DNA of 12,808 nucleotides from Cytidiella melzeri (lineage: Eukaryota > Basidiomycota > Agaricomycetes > Polyporales > Irpicaceae), in assembly GCA_022592445.1 (NCBI GenBank), contig JABYQR010000669.1:1-12808 (forward strand), given 5' to 3'. The position numbers were made by a program, and so were the translations under genes. Under the pieces are notes generated by a model. It did no database searches. It was not told the origin of the DNA and saw only the letters and a program-made list of their open reading frames with translations. Below are positions 6,878 through 12,808 of the stretch, piece by piece. How positions within the stretch are numbered: the stretch's first letter is position 1; every line of letters starts with the position of its first letter.

Positions 6878-7577
6878 ATGACACAGCCTTTACCAGGTAC
6901 CTACACGCCTTTTGCCCCTCTAGAGAGTGAACAGAACAGGGGTAAGTGCCAGTGTGTAAGGGTACACCCATACACACACTAATAATCATTTTCATGACAT
7001 GCAGATAGCAGGGTTGTGACTGCACGACCATTTGAAACACCTCAACGGAGCTCAGTCAAACGAGGTGCAAAGCGCAAGGTAACAGAAATGGATGTGAGTT
7101 TCGGATCCTGCGATTATAGTGCATGCTCTCATTTTCTGTGGGCAGAAGCAAGCAGGCAGAGGTTTTCAAGCTCATCCAATCACTTCCAACTCTCAATCTC
7201 AACATCACAAGAGCTACACTGGTGCTGCATATGCTGATTCACAGTGACAGCGTTCATTTTCTTGGCCAGCAGCACAGCCAGGTCCTCACATCTCTGGGTC
7301 CAGGGAATTACCATACTTTCCACCTGCGTTCATGCCCCCATCCCAATCTACATTCTCCCTTCCTCACCCAACACACACCATAAACACGCAAACATCATTT
7401 CCGCTGCCGCACCCGTCACACACCATTCAAGACATACCAATCAATCAGCAAACACACCCTTCAGGGCCTCCGGAGCCTCAATCCTTCAATCGCTTCTCGC
7501 GCTGGACCCATGCATCGCCGTTTGGGCCCAATAACAACAACAATCATATGTCACAATGTATCGTAGTTCAGAAATAG
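6878..7577 (+). pseudogene. Small three-exon gene, basic then Pro/Ser/His/Asn-rich, in-frame TGA
   Basis: Proposed exons 6878-6941, 7005-7093 and 7146-7577 are joined by GTAAGT..CAG (63 bp) and GTGAGT..CAG (52 bp) introns with agreeing phases, total 195 codons. The first exon gives MTQPLPGTYTPFAPLESEQN; the second carries a basic cluster KRGAKRK that resembles a nuclear localisation signal; the third is low-complexity (Pro, Ser, His, Thr, Gln, ending with five Asn). The third exon has TGA at 7245-7247 between CAG and CAG. The frame either side has the same composition, so I read it as one nonsense change (CGA to TGA possible), but a true shorter protein or unrecognised intron is possible. I do not recognise the family. 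Start 102 bp after the solo LTR. It could be an accessory gene of the same transposon or an unrelated host fragment. Confidence 0.5.
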
Positions 7578-7895
7578 AGGCTCATGTTCACTTGCATCTC
7601 TTGCAATGTTATTTCCTGTGGCCTCATTTTTGACCAAACAAAGGTAAACATTGGTGCGCTTATATCGGTTTTGAGCACTTGTCATGTTTCTCCAGGTCAC
7701 ACTGGTTGCTCGTTGCTCAACGCCCTCGATGACCTCTTTCATGCTAACAAGCACATGCCGCTCGAAACCACCGTGGCCTCAAGCCTTCCGTTCCCTCCCC
7801 TGTCCTTAACTTATCATCCCGCTGTGACACTGAGTCACACTTCAAAACTAAGTACAACCTTAAAGACAACACAACCAACCACGAAGTGGCAATAG
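7578..7895 (+). other. Downstream stretch with an unassigned open frame
   Basis: A 103-codon plus-strand frame (7584-7895) lacks an ATG at its start and contains a possible GTAAAC..CAG intron (about 7644-7695), after which it reads HTGCSLLNALDDLFHANKH. It might be a further exon of the small gene or of a separate one, but composition gives no clear support and the family is not recognised. Confidence 0.2.
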
Positions 7896-7942
7896 AAGTG
7901 TGAAGGTGTGGAAGCGCGGAAGTGTTAAAGTGTGCGAGGTGG
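7894..7942 (+). repeat. Two imperfect copies of a GAAGTGT..GTGTG unit
   Basis: GAAGTGTGAAGGTGTGGAAGCG and GGAAGTGTTAAAGTGTGCGAGG lie side by side with a few substitutions. They sit exactly where the sequence changes to the GC-rich block. Confidence 0.45.
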
Positions 7943-8232
7943 TCTTAGAGTCCTAGTTTTACCTGTGCTAAAAAGAGCAACAAGGTTTATGATAAAGTGT
8001 ATGCGTGAGGAGCTAGGCGGGCAACTACCACGCGTATTGCGGGTAAAGAGCAAGTCGGCGCGGTGAAAGCAAAAGAGTTATAGCGCGGATCCAAGAGAAC
8101 GCGTGGGAGATGTCGCGACTCGTAGGAAAACGGCGCGCGGAGGGACGCAGAAGATAAACGCAGGCGCAATATGAATCTCGAACACAAAACGCGGTCGCTG
8201 GTGAAGATGAAGTAGTCGCTGTAAAACACGGG

Positions 8233-8326
8233 CGCAGTGAAAGTGAACGCAGTAAGCTCGACGCAGTGAAGGTGAAACGCAACGCAGTAACGCAGTAAAA
8301 TAACGCAGTTAAAAAGCAAACGCAGT
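8233..8326 (+). repeat. Cluster of seven CGCAGT hexamers
   Basis: CGCAGT starts at 8233, 8248, 8262, 8283, 8291, 8304 and 8321, mostly within AACGCAGTAA or GACGCAGTGAA contexts. Further copies lie at 8403, 8946 and 9062 in the same block. Spacing is irregular, so it is a motif cluster rather than a tandem satellite. Confidence 0.8.
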
Positions 8327-8407
8327 ATAACGAAGCTGAAAGGAAACGTAAGAGAAAGATAAACTAATGGCGCGCGGGTCGCAGCGGAAGGCTATGTGAG
8401 ATCGCAG

Positions 8408-8707
8408 TCAATTGGACTCGACAGACTGCGCGCGGGGGCGGTAGTGTAGAACAACGCCTCCCGAGCGGCAATGCGTATTGCAGGCGAATGCGTGGCCAAC
8501 GACAACGTTGGTGGAGCTGGTAAGATTGAACTGCTCTAGTTCGCACTCGTGGTCCTCGCCCTCAAAGTCTGGTGACAGCCAACAATCTGGGTGCGGCGCA
8601 CGCGGGCGATCACCGTTGAGCGGGACAAAAGGTCCTGAACGTAGGGGAATTGGGTGGTCGCTCTGAGTGTCGCAATAGGAGCAGTTATCAAGCGAGTCCG
8701 GAGGCAA
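8408..8707 (-). pseudogene. Possible frame-shifted continuation of the zinc-knuckle protein
   Basis: This open frame has no ATG; it overlaps the end of the zinc-knuckle frame and lies one base ahead of it. It encodes about 99 residues with a second CX2C pair (CSYC), an acidic patch FEGEDHECELEQF and a C-terminal CNTHC, and ends at TGA 8408-8410. Its amino acid mix looks more protein-like than that of the competing frames. A one-base insertion near 8690-8740 would join the two into about 175 residues, but no splice pair that does so is evident. Confidence 0.3.
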
Positions 8708-8936
8708 CGGACTGCGCTGGCGAGGGTGATTTAGGAGTTGATCTCTCAGGGGAGACCGTAGGCGCTGCTGAGGGTTCTGGCGGCGGCGTGGGCGCGGGGA
8801 TGATGGGGTAACGGCGTAGAACCTCGCGCGGACGCGGGCGGTAAGGGCAGCAACCGTCAGGTAGGTGGGGAACAGTGGGACAGTAATGGCAGACTCGAGG
8901 CGGGTTGTCGTTGGTAGACGCAGCGGACATAAACAT
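8688..8936 (-). CDS. Hypothetical protein with CCHC zinc knuckle
   Basis: This minus-strand frame starts with ATG at 8936 (a second ATG at 8930) and encodes 82 residues. Residues 16-29 read CHYCPTVPHLPDGC, which has the exact CX2CX4HX4C spacing of retroviral-type zinc knuckles that bind single-stranded nucleic acid. After it comes RPRPREVLRRYP and then a Pro/Ser-rich tail. A TATA-like box lies about 150 bp upstream (9084-9090). Knuckles of retrotransposon Gag proteins usually sit near the C-terminus, so this N-terminal place is odd. The tail may continue in the next frame (8408-8707) through a +1 shift. I do not recognise the family; it may be a host gene, a Gag relic or chance in GC-rich DNA. 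Confidence 0.4.
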   Translation of the reverse strand: MFMSAASTNDNPPRVCHYCPTVPHLPDGCCPYRPRPREVLRRYPIIPAPTPPPEPSAAPTVSPERSTPKSPSPAQSVASGLA

Positions 8937-9083
8937 GAAAGCAGCCGCAGTGAGACAACGCAGAAGAAGCTACAGCTATAGGCGTGAAGAGACTCCCTCG
9001 ACGCGAGCGCAAAGCGTAAAGTGAACTCTGGAAACTGGGGTGGGGATTGATTGATTTTCTACGCAGTACAAGCAACACCTTTT

Positions 9084-9135
9084 CATATACCCTAAAGACC
9101 CTCTCCTAACCCTTTCCTTCTATGTCCTAAACCCA
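9084..9135 (-). promoter_or_regulatory. TATA-like box next to telomere-like motifs
   Basis: On the minus strand GGGTATATG (complement of 9084-9092) stands about 150 bp before the ATG at 8936. Just upstream are telomere-type words, here in plus-strand form: CCCTAA (9090-9095), CCTAACCC (9105-9112) and CCTAAACCC (9126-9134). Promoter use is inferred. Confidence 0.35.
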
Positions 9136-9471
9136 AACACAAGAGCGAGGAAACAGGGTGGCAGAATACTTCCGTCTGCGGAAGCAAAGTGTCCAGCGAG
9201 TCGACGCCCGGCGGGACACAGCGTTGGTCGACGCGGAGTAGCGGCGCGCACCCTTGCACTGAAAAGGCGCCAACAGTTGCGAGCAGGTGATGAGTCGCCG
9301 TCCAGGAGTTACACAGCGTGGCGTGATAGGAGTCTTCCTGAAACGGTGTTCGCGCGTCAAGTTTCTTCTACCGTTGGTCCGGCCTAACAAAGTGGAATAT
9401 GTGTGCGAGGGGTAGAGGCTGTTAAGCTTCGAAGATGAGTCTTATTATTCTTGCTGCTTCAGCAGCTCTGC

Positions 9472-9478
9472 TTATATA
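9472..9478 (-). promoter_or_regulatory. TATA box of the copia LTR
   Basis: The minus strand reads TGTATATAAGCAGAGC across here, a strong TATATAA box about 53 bp from the LTR end. Transcription would start near 9440-9450 and run toward the LTR end. Confidence 0.6.
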
Positions 9479-9545
9479 CATGTCTGTATCTACTTATGTA
9501 AGCAACTACTATACATGTCTACTTCAGCTATTCTACTGTACTACT

Positions 9546-9647
9546 GAGTGCATGACTCATGCTATGAGTGCATGACTCATGCATGACTCATTGTATGACT
9601 AGGTTCAGCACTTGTACCAGAGGCGTACATAATGAGTAAATGACTCA
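9546..9647. promoter_or_regulatory. Four TGACTCA (Gcn4/AP-1-type) sites in the copia LTR
   Basis: TGACTCA occurs at 9553-9559, 9573-9579, 9584-9590 and 9641-9647; the first two lie in a 20-bp tandem duplication starting GAGTGCATGACTCATGC (9546 and 9566). This is the consensus of Gcn4/Cpc1/AP-1 bZIP factors. All four fall 75-170 bp upstream of the TATA box in element orientation, the usual place for activator sites. Response to starvation or stress is inference. Confidence 0.6.
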
Positions 9648-9933
9648 TGCTAGTACTTGTCCTCAGATGTATGCTTTAGGCATCCTCTGGAGTCATATGT
9701 GCTTTCCATGTCATTTCCTATGCTACTAGAACACAGGTGTACATATATGTATAGTATTACTACAACCCATATCTGTACGTCTCAGCTAATGTGATGGTTA
9801 CTACTATAGTTTCCATATACGGCTGCATAATTCCCATACTAAGACTGTGGGAACTCTGCTACCTAAAGCGTCCTTGTAATAAGACGTGGGTAACTACATA
9901 TCATATCATATTATATTATATATAGTTTTAACA

Positions 9934-9942
9934 CTCCCACTT
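9934..9942 (-). other. Polypurine tract
   Basis: The minus strand reads AAGTGGGAG immediately before the LTR start TGTTAA. Such a purine-rich run at the U3 border primes plus-strand DNA synthesis in LTR retrotransposons. Confidence 0.85.
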
Positions 9943-9952
9943 AACCGTTACA

Positions 9953-12808
9953 TTAGTGAGTGTTTAGATCAATTAGACCTAATCTCCCACTGAAGTATGA
10001 TTGCTTCTGAAATGCCAATGACTTTGTCATGATATCAGCAATCTGTTCTTCAGTTGGAACAGCATATAGTTCGGCATTCTTATTTTCGACAAACTCTCTA
10101 ACATAATGATATCGAATGTCAATATGCTTTGAGCGTGACTCTATCTTTGGATTCTTGGTGAAGTAAATAGCACCATGATTATCACAACATAGAATGGTAG
10201 GCTCTTGCTGTTTTAAATCCAATTCTTTGAGCACGGTGCGCAACCAATAACATTGCTTGGAAGTTTCGCACAAGGCCATGTATTCTGATTCCATTGATGA
10301 TAGAGCAACAGTTTTCTGCTTCTTAGAAGTCCAGGAAATTGCTCCTTCAGCCAACAGAAATACATATCCTGTTGTCGAATGTCTGTCGTCTTTATTCTCA
10401 GCCCAGTCTGCATCCGAATAACCAATAATACCAGCATTACTTGATCCATTATACTTGATCGCATAGGACTGCGTTCCAAGCAAATATCTCAGTATATATT
10501 TAGCTGATTTATAATGGTGGTCAGTCGGATTTGACATGTACTGTGAAAGACGTATGACTGCATATGAAATGTCTGGTCTAGTACCAATCATAACATATAT
10601 AAGCGTGCCAATCAACGCTTGATACTGTCTCAGTAAACCAGAATCTGCTTTGTAGTCAGAATCTGCCTTCTGTAGTACAGCACCTGAAGGTAATGGTGTC
10701 CGAGCAGGATTAGCATTTGCCATATTAAATCGTTTTAAAGCCTCTTGAATATACGACTCTTGGTCAAGTAGAATCGTTTTAGCTTTACGATCTCTCTGCA
10801 CACGCATGCCTAGAATAAGCTTAGCTTCTCCTAAGTCACGCATCTCATAGCGATCCATAAGATTTTTCTTAAGTGCAGACATAGCAAGTTTACTATTTCC
10901 TATCGGAAATATATCGTCAACATATAGAATGAGAATTAAATTCCCCCCTTGTTGCCGATACACGTAAACACCAGCATCTGAATGAATCCGGTCAAAGCCT
11001 AATTCTATCAGAGTGTTATGAATTTTGATATTCCATGTTCGTGAAGCTTGTTTAAGTCCATAAATGGCTTTCTTAAGCAAACAAACATGGTTCTCCGTTC
11101 CCTTCTCCACGAAACCTTCTGGTTGTTCCATATAGATTTCTTCATCCAGTTCTCCGTAAAGGAAAGCTGTTTTCACATCCAATGCCTCGATTTCCCAATC
11201 TTCGAGTGCAGCTATAGCTAGTAGCATGCGTATGGATTCAAAACGTGCGACTGGTGAGAAAGTTTCTTGATAATCAATTCCTTCAACTTGGGTGAATCCT
11301 TTTGCAACAAGACGCGCTTTATATCGACCATCAGATTTTATGGTGAAGACCCATTTGCATTTCACAATTTTTCGTGATGCGTCTGGTCGTCGTACAAGCG
11401 TCCAAGTTTTATTCTTCATTTGAGAATCAATTTCGTCTTGTGCAGCAGCAAACCATTGATCCCGATCATCTCTTTTCATTGCCTGCTTCCACGTCTGTGG
11501 ATATTCATTGATTGAATAAGCAGTAATTGAATTAAGAGTCTCGTCATCAGTTTCTGCAGAATCATCATCATCAGTTAAGCCTCCTGATAGAGTTTGATGT
11601 TCTGGACCCGGTTCAACGGAAGGTGATCTCGAGGGTTGACGTGATGACGTTCCTGATCGCAAAGGTATCCGTAATCTGGATGGCCCTGCAACCGGAGATC
11701 TCACGTGTATTCTCGAGTTCCAGTCAGCTCTCAAACGAAGCTCATTTTGTTCTTCCTTTTTGTCCTTAGCCACTTGCTTTTCTAAAGCTTTCTGCATATC
11801 CACCGGCCGCATGGAAAGTTTAGGATTTTTTCCAGCAGTTGAACGTTTGTTCTGGTTGATAGGTGGTGGCAAAGGTGGTTTAGGCTTAGGTCCTCGTTTG
11901 ATTTGTCGTTGTGGTTCTTTGTCAAGAACCGGAGCTGAAGGGAATTGCTGCTGTTGTCGAGAAGGATGAGTAGGTGCTTGGTGCTCTGGATGATCATCAT
12001 CTCCATCATCAGAATCTTGGTGACCTTGTTCATCATTCTCTTCAAAAGGTGAAAAATTATCGTGTGGAGGAACAGTGTTATTATCACTGTTATTGCCGAC
12101 TAAAGGTTGTTTGGAAGGAGTAATATCTTTACGATACGGGAATTGAGTCTCGTCAAATACTGCATCGCGAGCAATGACGATTCGCTGTTTATCCCAGAAC
12201 CGGTAACCCTTTACACCCGGTTCATATCCAACGAATATCATAGGAGTTGCTTTTGGTGACAACTTGTTCTGACGACTCTTGATCGGTACATGGACGTATG
12301 CACGACATCCAAATACACGAAGCATTGAGATATCTGGTTTTATACCCAGAAAACTCTCTATAGGTGTCTGCCATTTTAATCGTACATTAGGTAGACGGTT
12401 ATTTAAATATACCGCTGCTTCGCAAGTAAGCTTCCAGAAACCATTTGATAACCCAGCTTGCTGACGCAATGCTTCGGCTTTATATTTTATGGTCTGTTGC
12501 CATCGCTCAGCTCTACCATTTTGTTGTGGAGTATACGGAACAGACATTTGTAGTTCTATTCCGTGTTCCTTCAGAAAATCCTTGAACTCATTATTAATGA
12601 ACTCTGTTCCACCATCACATCTGAACTTCTTCATCTTCTTTCCTGTTTGGTTTTCGGTCCATGACTTGTATTCTTTGAATCTTGTGAACGCTTCATCTTT
12701 ATGCTTGAGATAATAGAGCATCCCATGACTAGAAGCATCATCAAGACAAGTCATACCGTATTTGTAACCATCAATAGAAGTTGTAGAATATTCAATGAGA
12801 TCGGAATG
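9953..12808 (-). CDS. pol: Copia Pol polyprotein, partial (integrase, RT, RNase H)
   Basis: The frame is open from the right edge to TAA at 9953-9955: 951 residues, with no start in the window (ATG at 12754 is internal). Residues are counted from 12808. The integrase core shows LDD near 22-24, CDGGTEF with Asp 65 and the PYTPQQNGRAER motif with Glu 101; the last two have the D-35-E spacing. KGYRFWD near 200 is the copia GKGY-like region. Residues about 230-430 are a low-complexity linker rich in Asp, Gln, Pro and Ser. Reverse transcriptase follows, with LDVKTAFLYGEL (near 11170) and the catalytic YVDD at 10913-10924. RNase H has SDADW (near 10405), an SEYMAL motif (near 10280) and CDNHGA (near 10180). 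All catalytic motifs are intact, so it may encode active enzymes. The product is made from an RNA starting in the 5' LTR and would work in a virus-like particle. Confidence 0.95.
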   Translation of the reverse strand, partial: HSDLIEYSTTSIDGYKYGMTCLDDASSHGMLYYLKHKDEAFTRFKEYKSWTENQTGKKMKKFRCDGGTEFINNEFKDFLKEHGIELQMSVPYTPQQNGRAERWQQTIKYKAEALRQQAGLSNGFWKLTCEAAVYLNNRLPNVRLKWQTPIESFLGIKPDISMLRVFGCRAYVHVPIKSRQNKLSPKATPMIFVGYEPGVKGYRFWDKQRIVIARDAVFDETQFPYRKDITPSKQPLVGNNSDNNTVPPHDNFSPFEENDEQGHQDSDDGDDDHPEHQAPTHPSRQQQQFPSAPVLDKEPQRQIKRGPKPKPPLPPPINQNKRSTAGKNPKLSMRPVDMQKALEKQVAKDKKEEQNELRLRADWNSRIHVRSPVAGPSRLRIPLRSGTSSRQPSRSPSVEPGPEHQTLSGGLTDDDDSAETDDETLNSITAYSINEYPQTWKQAMKRDDRDQWFAAAQDEIDSQMKNKTWTLVRRPDASRKIVKCKWVFTIKSDGRYKARLVAKGFTQVEGIDYQETFSPVARFESIRMLLAIAALEDWEIEALDVKTAFLYGELDEEIYMEQPEGFVEKGTENHVCLLKKAIYGLKQASRTWNIKIHNTLIELGFDRIHSDAGVYVYRQQGGNLILILYVDDIFPIGNSKLAMSALKKNLMDRYEMRDLGEAKLILGMRVQRDRKAKTILLDQESYIQEALKRFNMANANPARTPLPSGAVLQKADSDYKADSGLLRQYQALIGTLIYVMIGTRPDISYAVIRLSQYMSNPTDHHYKSAKYILRYLLGTQSYAIKYNGSSNAGIIGYSDADWAENKDDRHSTTGYVFLLAEGAISWTSKKQKTVALSSMESEYMALCETSKQCYWLRTVLKELDLKQQEPTILCCDNHGAIYFTKNPKIESRSKHIDIRYHYVREFVENKNAELYAVPTEEQIADIMTKSLAFQKQSYFSGRLGLIDLNTH

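Larger units (their letters stand above)
7960..9419. other. GC- and CpG-rich block of unknown origin
   Basis: From here to the copia LTR the sequence is visibly richer in CG dinucleotides (GCGCG, CGACGC, CGCGC words) than the transposon sequence on both sides. Several long open frames appear on the minus strand as GC richness predicts, so open length alone is weak evidence. It holds a CGCAGT cluster, a minus-strand frame with a zinc knuckle, a TATA-like box and telomere-like motifs (all listed). It could be an unmethylated or non-mutated host segment, or part of an unrecognised element. Confidence 0.5.
9420..9933 (-). repeat. 3' LTR of the copia element
   Basis: The 514-bp LTR has a 6-bp perfect inverted end pair, TGTTAA at 9420 and TTAACA ending at 9933, and directly abuts the polypurine tract. 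In element orientation U3 runs from 9933 down, with an AT-rich start (TATATAATATAATATG type), then TGACTCA repeats, then a TATA box (9472-9478), leaving a short R-U5 of about 50 bp. Pol ends about 20 bp before it. Confidence 0.9.
9420..12808 (-). mobile_element. Ty1/copia LTR retrotransposon, 3' part
   Basis: The element runs on the minus strand: Pol frame (12808 to 9953), polypurine tract and full 3' LTR (9933 to 9420). Domain order integrase, reverse transcriptase, RNase H is the Ty1/copia (Pseudoviridae) order, in which integrase precedes reverse transcriptase. The 5' LTR, gag, protease and the integrase zinc-binding end lie beyond the right edge. Uninterrupted Pol suggests a recent insertion. 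The base next to the LTR on the left is GAGGC (9415-9419), the expected left target duplication, which cannot be checked here. Confidence 0.95.

Noticed and set aside
7987..8319. Minus-strand frames of 110 and 85 codons
   Set aside because: Overlapping frames in GC-rich DNA, with composition dictated by the CGCAGT cluster; no motif or homologue recognised.
9127..9390. Minus-strand frame of 87 codons beside the copia LTR
   Set aside because: Arg-rich translation typical of non-coding GC-rich sequence; lies upstream of the TATA-like box of the zinc-knuckle frame.
11760..12713. Forward and minus-strand open frames within the copia Pol region
   Set aside because: All are antisense or out-of-frame shadows of the intact 951-codon Pol frame.

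Overview
The window looks like transposon-rich nuclear DNA of a filamentous basidiomycete, most likely an Agaricomycete. The evidence is a spliced gene with many short (37-67 bp) GT..YAG introns, a transposase-like family known to me mainly from Agaricomycete genomes, and a Ty1/copia retrotransposon. Species cannot be fixed from sequence alone. No ordinary host housekeeping gene, tRNA or rRNA is visible.

Layout, left to right. Bases 1-1193 hold no convincing gene, only a diverged direct repeat, a TATA-like stretch and a small hairpin, and lead into the transposase gene. Bases 1194-6789 (+) are one decayed transposase-like gene of about 14 exons. It is broken by a 1-nt frameshift, five in-frame stops and two inserted solo LTRs: 4044-4698 with a perfect 5-bp target duplication GATGT, and 6095-6776 with ACTTC/ACTTG. 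When introns, both LTRs and one copy of each duplication are subtracted and the frameshift is allowed for, the exons sum to exactly 1179 codons, which supports the model. Bases 6878-7577 (+) are a small three-exon gene for a basic then Pro/Ser/His/Asn-rich protein with one in-frame TGA; it lies just downstream of the second solo LTR. Bases 7896-9419 form a GC- and CpG-rich block with a cluster of CGCAGT hexamers. On its minus strand is a short reading frame with a zinc knuckle of exact CX2CX4HX4C spacing, preceded by a TATA-like box and telomere-like motifs. Bases 9420-12808 (-) are the 3' three quarters or so of a Ty1/copia element: an open Pol frame (integrase core, reverse transcriptase, RNase H), a polypurine tract and a complete 514-bp 3' LTR. 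The 5' part continues beyond the right edge.

The order of events can be read from the nesting. A DNA-transposon-like gene came first; two LTR retrotransposons then landed in it in the same orientation and collapsed to solo LTRs, while C-to-T type stops accumulated. The copia element has an uninterrupted Pol frame and looks much younger. The most interesting signals are four bZIP-type TGACTCA sites upstream of the copia LTR TATA box, a shared promoter core in the two solo LTRs, and the unexplained GC-rich block with its zinc-knuckle frame.
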